Source: Hymenobacter oligotrophus (lineage in GTDB: Bacteria; Bacteroidota; Bacteroidia; Cytophagales; Hymenobacteraceae). Taken from it: DNA of 64,000 nucleotides. Numbering within the stretch: the first letter of the stretch is position 1; the number at the start of each line of letters is the position of its first letter. Below are positions 17,292-26,251 of the stretch, piece after piece. The translations under genes were made by a program, and so were the position numbers. The stretch lies in assembly GCF_003574965.1 (NCBI RefSeq), contig NZ_CP032317.1:4030001-4094000 (forward strand), written 5' to 3'. The notes beneath the pieces are model-generated. The model was not told where the DNA came from. It did no database searches and was given only the letters and a program-made list of their open reading frames with translations.

Positions 17292-17951
17292 CTAGTTGCG
17301 GGCAAGGCGTATTTGCTGCTCGGCCGCTTCGGGCCCACGCCACCCAACCACTCTTACCTCGCCTGGTTCGCCGGTGTGCTGGTACCACAAACGCAGGGTT
17401 TCGCGGGCGGCGGGGTAGTGTGCAACCAACTCCTGCCACGAGGTTACGGACAAGTTGCGCTGGCTGGGGCGGGCGGGCACGGTTAGCACCACCGACTGCA
17501 TTTCGCCGCCGTTGTCGAGCAGCAGCAAGGCCAAGGGTAATACTTCGAGGACGGTGCCCGGCGGCTGGCTTTCGGCCAACACAATGGCGGGCTGCGGCCG
17601 ACCTAGGGGGTGCAGTTTGGAGGCAGGCAAACGGGTGGAGGGAATAAACCCCGCGTTGGCCGGGTAGGGCAAAAAGTCCACTCGCTGCTCAACCCCGGCA
17701 CGCAACGCCGGCCGAAAATCGTTGTGGCGCGCGTCGTAGCGCAGCACGCGGTTTGAGCCGGCGGGTGTTTCTACTACCACTTGCAGCAAGCGTCGCTCCG
17801 CCGAGTAGGTGGGCAGCTTATCAAAACGCTCCTGACAGCTGGTAAGGCCAGCCGCCAGGAGCGCGAATGATGCAGCAACTGCAGAACCTGAGTTACCGAA
17901 GTGCCTGGTCGATGAGGCGCAGCGGGTTGGCTTTTTGCAGGTTGAGTACAA
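17292..17951 (-). CDS. Lipoprotein inorganic diphosphatase
   Basis: Soluble PPase-type fold: VVVETPAGSNRVLRYD, DFLPYPANAGFIPST, LAESQPPGTVLEVLPLALLLLDN, SVVLTVPARPS. This matches the exported lipoprotein pyrophosphatase-like proteins of Bacteroidota rather than the cytoplasmic enzyme. Lipobox LAAGLTSC places the lipidated Cys at 17835-17837. The start is uncertain: no ATG lies near the signal sequence. The TTG at 17951 gives a basic n-region and a 59-base overlap with the M1 gene; the ATG at 18044 would put about 150 bases inside it. The usual Asp ligands are partly replaced (AESQPPG), so activity is doubtful. Confidence 0.72.
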   Translation of the reverse strand: MYSTCKKPTRCASSTRHFGNSGSAVAASFALLAAGLTSCQERFDKLPTYSAERRLLQVVVETPAGSNRVLRYDARHNDFRPALRAGVEQRVDFLPYPANAGFIPSTRLPASKLHPLGRPQPAIVLAESQPPGTVLEVLPLALLLLDNGGEMQSVVLTVPARPSQRNLSVTSWQELVAHYPAARETLRLWYQHTGEPGEVRVVGWRGPEAAEQQIRLARN

Positions 17952-20889
17952 AGCGAATGTTGTCGGTGAAGTTTTTGCGGCTGCTGGGCAATCCGTTGTC
18001 GTACTGCGAGCCAGCAATCGGCAAATAAAGCCGGAAAGCATCATTCATTAAAGGCAAGGCCAAGCCGGCGTCGTAAAACAGGCGCTGGTTGCCGCCGTTG
18101 GGCAACACAAAGCGGCGGTTGGCGGCGCCTAGGTCGGCAAAAACCACCAGCGGCGTTTTGGGTAAATCGGCTTCCAGGTTGAGCGTGGTGAGCCACTTAT
18201 CGGCAAACACAGGCAAATATGCTTTGAAAGCGCCGTCGCGGTCGTCGGTTTGGTGCACTTGGGCCGTCAGGGCGTCGGAAATTTGCCGACGATCGAGGAA
18301 GGCTGTTTGACGCCGGTAATCGGGGCTGCCGCTCAGGCCAATGGCATAGGGCGACTCAGCAGCCTGCGACAGGAAGCGGCCACCAAACAAACGCGCCCGG
18401 AAGCTGCGCTTTTCGGCGTAGTGCTGCTCGTAGCGCAAAGCGGCGCGCAGCAGCTGCGGCGAATCGTAGGTGGTGCCTGCGCTGCGCGGGGTAAACGCGT
18501 TCAGCTCCACATCGGCGCCGTAGTTGCGGGCCGCATCGCCACCTAGGAGCTCGTAACGCAACGTCGGGATGATGTTGCCGGTTGAGGTAGGGTCTTGCTC
18601 GGTGCGCACGATGGTGTAGGCTAACTGCACCTGCTGGCGCAAGTTGCCCCACTGGGTGCGGCGAAGCTCCAGCGACAAGCTTGGCTCCAGCTTTGTGTAC
18701 CGCTCGAAGCTAGCTACCTGGAACGAGGTGGTAACGCGCTGCAGGTAGCGGCTGCTTGGCAGAGCCGTGAGGTTCACCTGGCCAATGCCTTTTAGGTCGC
18801 GGCGGTTAATGCTAAACATGGGCATGGCCACGTAGCTTAGCTTGTTGAGCACCAAAGGGTTGTTGTAGAAGGCGGCACCCAGCATAAACTTGTCGTGGGT
18901 GTTGGCGCCTACTACCGGCAGCCAATACAGGTCCGTGCGGTCCCAGCGCTCCACGCCGGCCAGGGGCCGGATGCGCAAGGGCTCCATCGTGGGGAAGGTG
19001 CCGTCGAGCAGGCGCTGGTCGTCGCGGCGGTTGAGTTGCGGCGTCAGGTACTCGGGGTCGACGACTACGGCGGCTACCTCGGGCGTGCGGCGGAAGTTAA
19101 GTTGGGTTACGTCGGTGTCTTCGTCGCCGGTAGATCGGTCTTCGGCTTCGCGGCCGCCAAACACGGGTGTCCACTTCAGCTCCAGCACCTTGCCTTGGGC
19201 ATCAACGGTAGCAACCGGCACCGACCAAGCAGCCGTCGACTCGTTGCGAACCAACACCTTCACTTGCTCGCCGGCCAGCAGCAAATCCGATACCGTAGCG
19301 TTGTAGCGGGTGGTGGTACCGAGCATCTGCTGAAAAAACCAATCGAGCTTTTGCCCGGCGGCCTCTTCAAACGCGGCTTGCATATCGGCCGGCGATGGGT
19401 GACGAAACTTCCACCGGTCGTAATACAGGCGCATGCCCTGGTCGAACTTTTCCTGCCCTAGGTACCCGGCAAGGTAGCGCAGCAAGCCAGCGCTTTTCAC
19501 GTACACAATAGCGCCGTAATTGTAGCTGGTGAACTGGGCCGAGGCCGGACCCGCGTTGGGCTGGTCGTAGCCGCGGCTGGCCACCGCCTGCCATTGGGTT
19601 TGCGCTACCGCTGCCGGCGGTACACCTGCAAGGCCAAGCTTTTGGGCCACTACCGGGCTGCTAGCAGCTTTGGCCAGCGGGTCGGAGGGGGTTTGTTTAA
19701 AGGCTTCCATCACACGGCTTTCCATGTAGGTGTTCACGCCTTCGTCCTGCCACGGGTGGTCGCGTTCGTTGGAGGCCAGAATGCCGTAAAACCAGTTATG
19801 GCCGACTTCGTGCACAATAGCAAACGGATCGGTTACGGTAACCATGGGGTACTCCATGCCCGAGCCGGCGCTCAGGGCGCCATCCACGGCGGTAGCCGCC
19901 GAGTAGGGGTACTCGCCCACCCAACGCGAGTAGCCCTCCAGCGCGTACCGGATGTCGTTGCGGTGCTTCAGCCAGTCGGCAGCGTTGCGGTTGGTGAACA
20001 TCATCCAAGCCGTAACGCTTTTGCCCGACGGCAGCTGCACCACGTCCTTGAGCACGTTAAAACGCTTGTCGGCAAACCAGGCGAAGTCGTGCACGCGGTC
20101 TTGCGTGTAGCGCAGCGTTTTGGTGCCCGACGCCGACGCCGGAAATTCCTCGCTGGTGCCAAATTGTTCGGGCTTGGTTTTGGCCGCCGCTGCCGTAGCC
20201 AACTCGTCAAGACGTTGCAGCTCGGCGGGCGTTTGCAGCTCGCCTGTAGCGCCCACCACGTAGTTTTCGGGTAAGGTAATGCGCACATCGAACGAGCCGA
20301 ACTCAGAGTAGAATTCGCCCTGGTCGAGGTAAGGCATGGGGTGCCAGCCGGTGCGGTCGTACACGGCGGGCTTGGGGTACCACTGCGTTACTTGGTAGCT
20401 CTGCCCTACGTGGCCCATCCGCGAAAAAGAGTCGGGCAGCTTCACGCGGAAGGGCGTGCTGATGGTAACACGTTGCCCCGGTTGCAACGGTTGCGGCAGC
20501 AGCAACTTGGCAATGTCGGGGTTTTGGACATCGTATTCGAGGCGCGCCGATTGGCCATCCACCTTGAAGTCGAGCTGATCGATGTAACCGCGCGCTTCGG
20601 GTTTGGCAAACTCGAACTTCAGCTTGCCAACTTGGCGCTGCTGCCGGGCAAATGCCGTGGAGTTGTCGCGGTAAGCGTTAGGCCACAAATGGATGTAGAT
20701 GAACGGCAGCGCGTCGGGCGAGTTGTTGACGTACTGCATCTGCTCGCGCCCGGTAAGCACGTGCTGCTTGTCGTCGAGGGCTACGTCGATGGAGTAGTTT
20801 ACTTCTTGCTGCCAATACGGGCGCTCGGTTTGGGCAACGGCCGCCAGCGGCAGCACTGCCAGCACAAGGCTGGCCACTAGTTTTTGCAT
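17893..20889 (-). CDS. M1 family metallopeptidase with C-terminal barrel-like region
   Basis: 998 residues. Signal peptide MQKLVASLVLAVLPLAAVAQ. The aminopeptidase N-like part has GSGMEYPM (substrate loop) and the zinc site H360EVGH364 with the third ligand E383 exactly 18 residues on (WQDEGVNTYMESR). From about residue 640 the sequence changes to alternating aromatic strands (RYEQHYAEKRSFRARLFGGRF, WLTTLNLEADLPKTPLVVFADLG, FYDAGLALPL...) like an outer-membrane beta-barrel. Classic M1 enzymes are about 850 residues without this. Probably surface or outer-membrane located. A TACTTTCG box at 20911-20918 is a plausible promoter. Confidence 0.9.
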   Translation of the reverse strand: MQKLVASLVLAVLPLAAVAQTERPYWQQEVNYSIDVALDDKQHVLTGREQMQYVNNSPDALPFIYIHLWPNAYRDNSTAFARQQRQVGKLKFEFAKPEARGYIDQLDFKVDGQSARLEYDVQNPDIAKLLLPQPLQPGQRVTISTPFRVKLPDSFSRMGHVGQSYQVTQWYPKPAVYDRTGWHPMPYLDQGEFYSEFGSFDVRITLPENYVVGATGELQTPAELQRLDELATAAAAKTKPEQFGTSEEFPASASGTKTLRYTQDRVHDFAWFADKRFNVLKDVVQLPSGKSVTAWMMFTNRNAADWLKHRNDIRYALEGYSRWVGEYPYSAATAVDGALSAGSGMEYPMVTVTDPFAIVHEVGHNWFYGILASNERDHPWQDEGVNTYMESRVMEAFKQTPSDPLAKAASSPVVAQKLGLAGVPPAAVAQTQWQAVASRGYDQPNAGPASAQFTSYNYGAIVYVKSAGLLRYLAGYLGQEKFDQGMRLYYDRWKFRHPSPADMQAAFEEAAGQKLDWFFQQMLGTTTRYNATVSDLLLAGEQVKVLVRNESTAAWSVPVATVDAQGKVLELKWTPVFGGREAEDRSTGDEDTDVTQLNFRRTPEVAAVVVDPEYLTPQLNRRDDQRLLDGTFPTMEPLRIRPLAGVERWDRTDLYWLPVVGANTHDKFMLGAAFYNNPLVLNKLSYVAMPMFSINRRDLKGIGQVNLTALPSSRYLQRVTTSFQVASFERYTKLEPSLSLELRRTQWGNLRQQVQLAYTIVRTEQDPTSTGNIIPTLRYELLGGDAARNYGADVELNAFTPRSAGTTYDSPQLLRAALRYEQHYAEKRSFRARLFGGRFLSQAAESPYAIGLSGSPDYRRQTAFLDRRQISDALTAQVHQTDDRDGAFKAYLPVFADKWLTTLNLEADLPKTPLVVFADLGAANRRFVLPNGGNQRLFYDAGLALPLMNDAFRLYLPIAGSQYDNGLPSSRKNFTDNIRFVLNLQKANPLRLIDQALR

Positions 20890-21028
20890 AGAGTTAAGGC
20901 GAATGCGTGGCGAAAGTACGTGTTCGGCACGTATGCCGGTTGCTTTGCCATAACCTAGGCGCTACCACGGCCGTTAGCCAACGCACGGTGCCGCTCGGCG
21001 CCATTGCCCAACCATACACCTAAGCCCG

Positions 21029-21439
21029 ATGGAAAAGAAGTATGTGCAGCACGAGGTACACCTCGATGCAGCCGCCAAGCTGCTCGGCGGAGACTTGCAA
21101 GAAGAAGCCAACCGCGCCGGCCTCGACAACAACCTGCAGCGTTGGATTGAAGACCTAAAAGATGCCGGCCACCAAGATTTTCACGAGCTCATCGTGGATT
21201 TGCAGGCACTTAAAGCCCATTTCGGTGGCGGTGCCATCGATGCCAAGCTGGTAGGACAGCTGCTGCACCGCCTAGGTGAAAACACGGCCAAGGTGGCGCA
21301 CCTGGCCGAAGGCAACGTTCGGCCGCGCGTTGAGAACCTAGGTAAAGCTTTGCTGGAGGCTGCCCGTGAGGTGGCCGGTGGCCGCACCAGCCCCGACGAA
21401 GACCTGCGGCAAGACTCTGCCCAACGCAGCCAGCAGTAG
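21029..21439 (+). CDS. Helical hypothetical protein
   Basis: 136 residues, no signal peptide, predicted nearly all alpha-helical (LDAAAKLLGGDLQEEANRAG, NLQRWIEDLKDAGHQDFHEL, AKLVGQLLHRLGENTAKVAHLAEG). It has charged residues evenly spread and an unstructured end rich in Asp, Gln and Ser. I do not recognise a family. The GC3-rich codon use and the terminator right after it support a real gene. Confidence 0.7.
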   Translation: MEKKYVQHEVHLDAAAKLLGGDLQEEANRAGLDNNLQRWIEDLKDAGHQDFHELIVDLQALKAHFGGGAIDAKLVGQLLHRLGENTAKVAHLAEGNVRPRVENLGKALLEAAREVAGGRTSPDEDLRQDSAQRSQQ

Positions 21440-21467
21440 CAACTAGCCGACCCGCGCTGTAAAAAAG

Positions 21468-21501
21468 AACAGGGCCTCTACCGGTTGGTAGAGGCCCTGT
21501 T
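21468..21501. terminator. Bidirectional terminator
   Basis: Perfect 15-bp arms AACAGGGCCTCTACC and complement with a 4-base loop, preceded by an A-tract. Lies between the hypothetical gene and rplS, which converge. Confidence 0.9.
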
Positions 21502-21522
21502 TGTAGCTGGAAGCAAGATGCT

Positions 21523-21879
21523 TTAGGCGCGCTTCTCCTTGATACGAGCAGCTTTGCCCGACAGGCCACGCAAGTAGAACAAGCGGGCACGACGAACTTT
21601 ACCGCGACGGATCAGCTCGATCTTGTCGAGGTTCGGCGAGATGATCGGGAAGATACGCTCCGTACCGATTTGGTTCGACACCTTACGAACGGTGAAAGTT
21701 TCGCCGTTCGTGTTAGCGTTCCGGCGCTGAATAACTACGCCTTGGAACTGCTGGATGCGCTCCTTGTTGCCCTCGCGAATTTTAACGTGAACGTTAACGG
21801 TATCGCCGGGTGCAAAATCGGGGAAGCTGGCGCGGCGCTCTTTGGCTTCCTGGTTGATGAGGTCGAGAAGTTGGCTCAT
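21523..21879 (-). CDS. rplS: 50S ribosomal protein L19
   Basis: 118 residues from ATG 21879 ([16 protein letters not shown]), the usual family start; the frame to 21918 adds an unlikely prefix. Family blocks: [61 protein letters not shown]. It is last in the rpsP-rimM-trmD-rplS order but also has its own -7 box just upstream. Confidence 0.97.
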   Translation of the reverse strand: MSQLLDLINQEAKERRASFPDFAPGDTVNVHVKIREGNKERIQQFQGVVIQRRNANTNGETFTVRKVSNQIGTERIFPIISPNLDKIELIRRGKVRRARLFYLRGLSGKAARIKEKRA

Positions 21880-21938
21880 GACAGCAAAAAATCTTGAAAG
21901 GACGGCGCCGCCGCCCAAGTGGTTTCGGTAAGGAGGCG

Positions 21939-21946
21939 CAAATATA
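21939..21946 (-). promoter_or_regulatory. -7 element (TATATTTG on the minus strand) for rplS
   Basis: Exact TAnnTTTG, 59 bases before the rplS ATG and inside the trmD-rplS gap, so L19 may be made independently of the operon. Confidence 0.6.
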
Positions 21947-21971
21947 GCGGTTGTAAAGCTTAGCTACAATA

Positions 21972-22709
21972 CTAAGCGTTAGGTTTTTTGCGGCGTCGCC
22001 TAGGTTGCGGTGCCTCAAAGGCCTCGGCAGGCAAATCGGCCAACAAATCGGGGCGGCGCTGGCGGGTGCGTTCGAGGGCTTTTTCTTGGCGCCACTCGTC
22101 TACTTTGGGTGTATCGCCCGAAACCAGAATAGCCGGAACCTCGCGGCCGCGCCACTCAGCGGGGCGGGTATACACGGGCGGAGCCAACAAACCATCCTGA
22201 AACGAGTCGCTCAGCGCCGATTCTTCGTTGCCCAACACACCGGGCAGCAGGCGCACTACGGCGTCTACCACCACGGCGGCACCTAGTTCGCCGCCGCTGA
22301 GCACAAAGTCGCCGATGCTGATTTCTTCGGTTACATACTCCTCCCGAATGCGCTCGTCGATGCCTTTGTAATGGCCGCAGAGCAGGATAATGTTCTGGGC
22401 CATGGAAAGACGGTTGGCGGCAGCTTGCCGGAACGTCGGGCCGTCGGGCGTGAGGTAAATAACGGCGTCGTACTTGCGCTTGGCCATTAGCCCATCGAGG
22501 CAGGCCGCTATGGGTTCGGGCCGCAACACCATGCCTGCGCCGCCGCCAAAAGCATAGTCGTCGATTTGGCCGTGCTTGTTGATGGCAAAGCGCCGCAAAT
22601 CGTGCAGGTGAATCTCAGCCAAACCCTTATCCTGCGCCCGCTGCACAATGGAGTGTGCAAAGGGGCTGGTAAGCAGTTCGGGCTGGCAAGTTACGATGTC
22701 GAAGCGCAT
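21972..22709 (-). CDS. trmD: tRNA (guanine-N1)-methyltransferase
   Basis: 245 residues from ATG 22709 ([13 protein letters not shown]). Makes m1G37 in tRNA, which prevents frameshifting. SPOUT trefoil-knot blocks: [38 protein letters not shown], and the C-terminal Asp-containing HPVYTRP-like segment ([12 protein letters not shown]). A basic C-terminal tail ([11 protein letters not shown]) is added. Part of the conserved ribosomal operon; ffh is not in it. Confidence 0.96.
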   Translation of the reverse strand: MRFDIVTCQPELLTSPFAHSIVQRAQDKGLAEIHLHDLRRFAINKHGQIDDYAFGGGAGMVLRPEPIAACLDGLMAKRKYDAVIYLTPDGPTFRQAAANRLSMAQNIILLCGHYKGIDERIREEYVTEEISIGDFVLSGGELGAAVVVDAVVRLLPGVLGNEESALSDSFQDGLLAPPVYTRPAEWRGREVPAILVSGDTPKVDEWRQEKALERTRQRRPDLLADLPAEAFEAPQPRRRRKKPNA

Positions 22710-22796
22710 AGGAGGAAGGCGTTGCACGCGCCCAGGGCATTGAACGGCAGGAGGAGTAAAGCACGCGGCTCTGCCAAGCAAAGCGCGCAGCCAAAC

Positions 22797-23378
22797 CTAG
22801 GGTTCGTCGAATTCGTCGGGCTCGTCTTTTTCGCGCGAGGCGGGGTTCAGGTACACGTCGAGCAAGCCTTCGGGCAGGGTTACGTGCAGCTCACGGGCTT
22901 CTTCATCGGCGTACTGCACCAACTCATCCACCACCGGAATCAGCACTTCCTTGCCTTGGTAAGCCATGGCAAGCAAATCCTGCTCGGGCATTTCGTAGAA
23001 GCTCTCCACGGTGCCCAGCTTGCCTAGGTTCGCATCAACCACGGTGTACCCCACAACGTCGTGAAAGTAAAACTGGTCTTCGTCGAGTTCGGGCAAATCG
23101 GCAAGGGGGCGGTAAAGCTTCAGGCCCCGAAACAGCTCGGCGTCCTCAACGCGGTCCACGTTCTGGAGCTTGAGCAGCACGCGCGAGCCGGCTTGCACCG
23201 ACAAGCGCTGAATCTGGAAGCGGTGGAGCTTGCCCGAGTCTGCCGGGCGCTCCACGTACACTTCTTCCGCGCCTAGGTACTCCTCAACGTTATCGACGTC
23301 GAGCTCGGCTACCATCTGCCCTTTAAGGCCGTGGGCTTTCACCACGAAGCCTAGTTCGTAGCATTCGTCGAGAGTCAT
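22797..23378 (-). CDS. rimM: 16S rRNA processing protein RimM
   Basis: 193 residues. Assembly factor for the 30S head. N-terminal barrel (ELGFVVKAHGLKGQMVAELDVDN), VLLKLQNVDRVEDAELFRG, and a C-terminal PRC-barrel (DVVGYTVVDANLGKLGTVESFYE, LIPVVDELVQYAD). It ends in an acidic tail DEPDEFDEP, and its stop codon lies inside a CCTAGG palindrome. A long hairpin separates it from rpsP. Confidence 0.95.
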   Translation of the reverse strand: MTLDECYELGFVVKAHGLKGQMVAELDVDNVEEYLGAEEVYVERPADSGKLHRFQIQRLSVQAGSRVLLKLQNVDRVEDAELFRGLKLYRPLADLPELDEDQFYFHDVVGYTVVDANLGKLGTVESFYEMPEQDLLAMAYQGKEVLIPVVDELVQYADEEARELHVTLPEGLLDVYLNPASREKDEPDEFDEP

Positions 23379-23399
23379 AGGGGTTGGCGAGTTAAAAAA

Positions 23400-23475
23400 T
23401 TCAGGAGTTTTTGGGTTGGCGGCCCCAAGAATTTCCGAAGGAAACTCCCGCGCCGCTAACCCAAAAACTCCTGAA
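23400..23475. promoter_or_regulatory. 23-bp inverted repeat in the rpsP-rimM gap
   Basis: Arms 23400-23422 and 23453-23475 (core CAGGAGTTTTTGGGTT and its complement) pair with one mismatch around a 30-base loop. It takes most of the 119-base gap inside the operon and could attenuate, process or stabilise the mRNA between S16 and RimM. Confidence 0.6.
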
Positions 23476-23497
23476 CAGTGAAGACTCCTAAACTAAA

Positions 23498-24037
23498 TTA
23501 GGCGTTGGCTTCTTCGGCGTTTTCGGCCGGAGCCTCAGCAGCTTCGCCTTCAGCAACCGGAGCTTCGGTTGCAGTAGCAGCGGCTTGCTTCTGGCGCAGG
23601 GCCTCGGCGCGGGCTTCGCGCACTTTGGTTTCGGCTGCAAGCTGCTGCTTGCGGGCTTCGTCCTTGGCGGTGCCTACGTCGGTGCGCTTGCTTTCGATCT
23701 TGGCGTTCTTCTCCTCAATCCACTGAGAGAAGCGCTGGTCGGCTACGTCCTGCGTGATGGCGCCTTTGATTACGCCGAGCTGCAGGTGCTTGCGGAACAG
23801 TACACCGCGGTACGACAGCATAGCCCGCACCGTGTCGGTCGGCTGAGCGCCTTTCATCAACCAATCGAAAGCCTTGTCGGCGTCGAAGTTGATGGTAGCC
23901 GGGTTGGTGAGCGGGTTGTAGGTGCCGAGCTTCTCGATGAAGCGGCCGTCGCGGGGCGAGCGGGAGTCAGCAACTACAATGTCGTACATAGCGGCCTTCT
24001 TGCGGCCGCGACGGGCGAGGCGGATTTTAACTGCCAT
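23498..24037 (-). CDS. rpsP: 30S ribosomal protein S16 with long C-terminal extension
   Basis: 179 residues; the first 80 are standard bS16 ([26 protein letters not shown] start, [23 protein letters not shown]). The remainder is a Lys/Glu-rich helix and an Ala/Glu-rich tail ([18 protein letters not shown]). Such extensions are usual in Bacteroidota S16. First gene of the operon with rimM, trmD and rplS, preceded by a -7 box at 24096. Confidence 0.97.
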   Translation of the reverse strand: MAVKIRLARRGRKKAAMYDIVVADSRSPRDGRFIEKLGTYNPLTNPATINFDADKAFDWLMKGAQPTDTVRAMLSYRGVLFRKHLQLGVIKGAITQDVADQRFSQWIEEKNAKIESKRTDVGTAKDEARKQQLAAETKVREARAEALRQKQAAATATEAPVAEGEAAEAPAENAEEANA

Positions 24038-24095
24038 AAACCGTGTCGGTTAGGTGACGGAACTCGTCCGTCGGATGAAAAATGATTTGGAGGCG

Positions 24096-24103
24096 CAAAG
24101 GTA
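24096..24103 (-). promoter_or_regulatory. -7 element (TACCTTTG on the minus strand) for the rpsP operon
   Basis: Exact TAnnTTTG, 58 bases upstream of the rpsP ATG. Confidence 0.65.
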
Positions 24104-24290
24104 GCAATTTAAACGACTACCCCGAGCACTGCAGCAATCATTTGTCGTTTGTGCACGCTTGCTATTCGGTAATTAGCGGGTGTTGTTGCGCTCACTGCGG
24201 ACCCCGCCCCTAGGTGGGAGCGTGGCAAGATTCTCCGAATACCACCTTAGGCTAATCAGATAGCGACACCCGCGCGGGACGGACCAAAAG

Positions 24291-24322
24291 AAAAGCCGCC
24301 CCGTTTTTGCGGGGCGGCTTTT
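24291..24322. terminator. Intrinsic terminator of the desaturase gene
   Basis: Perfect 13-bp arms AAAAGCCGCCCCG and complement around a 6-base loop, 23 bases past the desaturase stop. Confidence 0.92.
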
Positions 24323-24344
24323 ACGGAAAGGTTGCGCAGCTTGC

Positions 24345-25106
24345 TTACGCCGCGAGGCGCTCGGGCTCCTGGGCCGCTACTTTGCGCTTGAGCTTGATGA
24401 TGCCCACTTTGTCCAGCGTCCAGATAACGGGGTAGGTGGGGTCGAGTTCCCACCATTTTACGCCGAAGTTGACGCGCATGGGCAGCTTATGGTGGTTGTT
24501 CTGGAACAGCTCGCCGCCGGTCAGGAAATCGAAGAACAGCGAGTTGCGCGACTTATCGTTGTTGTCGAAGTTCTGGTAACCGTACTTGTGGCCGCTCCAG
24601 TTCACGATGGCGCCGTGGATCGGGCCCATCAGAAAGTGGATGGGCAACAGCAAGTATTGCCACCAGGCCGTAGCAAACGCCACATAGAACAGCACGTAGG
24701 CCGTGCCCCAACCCACGCGCGACTTCCAGTTGTCGCCGATGCGCTCGAGCAGGTTCCACACGGGGTAGTCGCCCTCGAAGCGCTTGGCCAACTCATAATC
24801 GTTGTTGAGAACCGAGTTGTAGATGTTTTTCGTCTTCCACATCATCGTGAAGGCATTCGACGAAAAATGCGGCGAGTGCGGGTCCTTCTCGGTATCGGAA
24901 TAGGCGTGGTGCATGCGGTGCAGCAGCGCGTACGCCCGTGGTGAGAGGAACGATGAACCTTGCGCCGCGTATGTCAGCCCAAAGAAAAACCGCTCCCAAA
25001 ACCGGTTCATGGTGTACATTTTGTGCGCTGCGTAGCGGTGCAGGTAAAACGTCTGCACGAACAACGATAGGTACCAGTGCCCGACAAAGAACAGCAGGAT
25101 CGGCAT
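24345..25106 (-). CDS. Acyl-CoA/fatty acid desaturase
   Basis: 253 residues. Membrane di-iron desaturase that adds a double bond to acyl chains. The three His boxes are present: HRYAAH (about 23), HRMHH (about 63) and QNNHH (about 203), plus HKYGYQNF. Hydrophobic segments lie at the N-terminus and near 145-170. Shorter than stearoyl-CoA desaturases, but the core is complete. A TACGTTTG box at 25184-25191 lies 77 bases upstream. Likely adjusts membrane fluidity. Confidence 0.9.
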   Translation of the reverse strand: MPILLFFVGHWYLSLFVQTFYLHRYAAHKMYTMNRFWERFFFGLTYAAQGSSFLSPRAYALLHRMHHAYSDTEKDPHSPHFSSNAFTMMWKTKNIYNSVLNNDYELAKRFEGDYPVWNLLERIGDNWKSRVGWGTAYVLFYVAFATAWWQYLLLPIHFLMGPIHGAIVNWSGHKYGYQNFDNNDKSRNSLFFDFLTGGELFQNNHHKLPMRVNFGVKWWELDPTYPVIWTLDKVGIIKLKRKVAAQEPERLAA

Positions 25107-25183
25107 GGATGGTAGTGGAAAATGATGTGGAAAAGCCCTGAACGCCTTAACACGTCCAAGGCCGTTTGGTTCAAGCCAGTGCG

Positions 25184-25191
25184 CAAACGTA
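25184..25191 (-). promoter_or_regulatory. -7 element (TACGTTTG on the minus strand) for the desaturase
   Basis: Exact TAnnTTTG, 77 bases before the desaturase ATG. Confidence 0.5.
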
Positions 25192-25284
25192 CGACAGCAA
25201 CGGGGGCCAACGAAAACTGACTTTTGTCAGGAAGTGGCGGCGGTGTGCGGCTGCTCGGGTGTTGCCCTAGGTGAAAAACGTTCG

Positions 25285-25998
25285 CTAAGCCATTACCAGT
25301 TCGCGCACTGGGTTCCAGGCTTCGGCTTCGGGCAGGGGCGCCGCAATGTCCATTTCCTGCTGCGTAACGGGGTGCTTAAAGCGAAGGCGCCGCGCGTGCA
25401 GCGCAATGCTGAGGTCGGGCAGGGGGGCCATGGCGCCGTACTTCACGTCGCCGGTAATGGGCGTGCCCAAGCCGGTAGAGAGCTGCACCCGAATTTGGTG
25501 CGGCCGGCCCGTAATGGGATTTACTTCTATCAGGTAGCGGTGGCCCACCTGCGCCAGCACTTTATAATGCAACTCGGCCCGCTGGCCTTGCGTGTGCTTT
25601 TGTGGATACGCCTTGGTTACGTTGCGCATAGGGTCTTTCACCAGCCAATGCACCAAGGTGCCCTCGGGCTGCTGCGGTGCCTTGCCTACCAATGCCCAAT
25701 AGGTTTTGTGCATGTAGTTGTCGCGAAACATCTCGTTCAGGCGGCTCAGGGCTTTGCTGGTTTTGGCCAACACCACCACGCCCGTTACGGGCCGATCGAG
25801 GCGGTGACACACGCCCACAAAGGCGTTGCCGGGCTTTTTGTACTTCAGGCGCAGGTATTCGGCAGCTTTCGACGAGAGCGGTTCGTCGCCCGTTTCGTCG
25901 CCTTGCACCAGTGTGCCGGCGGTTTTGTTGAGCACCAGCAGGTGGTTGTCTTCGAACAGAATTTCCTTCTGCTCCGACCAAATGGCGGGTCTATTCAC
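25285..25998 (-). CDS. RluA-family pseudouridine synthase
   Basis: About 237 residues. Isomerises specific uridines in rRNA or tRNA. The catalytic motif HRLDRPVTG carries the Asp; further blocks are FEDNHLLVLNKTAG, TYWALVGK and ITGRPHQIRVQL. No S4 domain is present, as in RluC/RluA-like short forms. I place the start at GTG 25998 (VNRPAIWSEQKEIL) because a TACATTTC -7-like box lies just upstream; the in-frame ATG at 26076 would extend past it. The target base is unknown. Confidence 0.88.
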   Translation of the reverse strand: MNRPAIWSEQKEILFEDNHLLVLNKTAGTLVQGDETGDEPLSSKAAEYLRLKYKKPGNAFVGVCHRLDRPVTGVVVLAKTSKALSRLNEMFRDNYMHKTYWALVGKAPQQPEGTLVHWLVKDPMRNVTKAYPQKHTQGQRAELHYKVLAQVGHRYLIEVNPITGRPHQIRVQLSTGLGTPITGDVKYGAMAPLPDLSIALHARRLRFKHPVTQQEMDIAAPLPEAEAWNPVRELVMA

Positions 25999-26251
25999 AA
26001 GTGGAATCCAAGAAATGTAAGTAAGCGTTGGGGCGGGCTCGGAATAATTCAACACGCTGCAAATACCGCTCCGCAAAACAAGAGCCGGCTGCCGCGCCTA
26101 CCAACGATCTGCACAAATAAACGACAGAGTTTGGAAACGGATGCGGTATTGTAAATTAAAAGAGAAGCTAAACGCCGCTACCGCGGCGCGGCGGGCAGTG
26201 CCTAGGTAGCAACGGCCCAGGCACCCCGCGGCAGCGGCGCCGAAGTTTGGG

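Larger units (their letters stand above)
24038..24344. other. Intergenic region between the desaturase and rpsP
   Basis: 307 bases without a gene. It holds the rpsP promoter (24096-24103) and the desaturase terminator (24291-24322). Otherwise I see only one CCTAGG (24209) and no conserved ORF. Confidence 0.6.
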
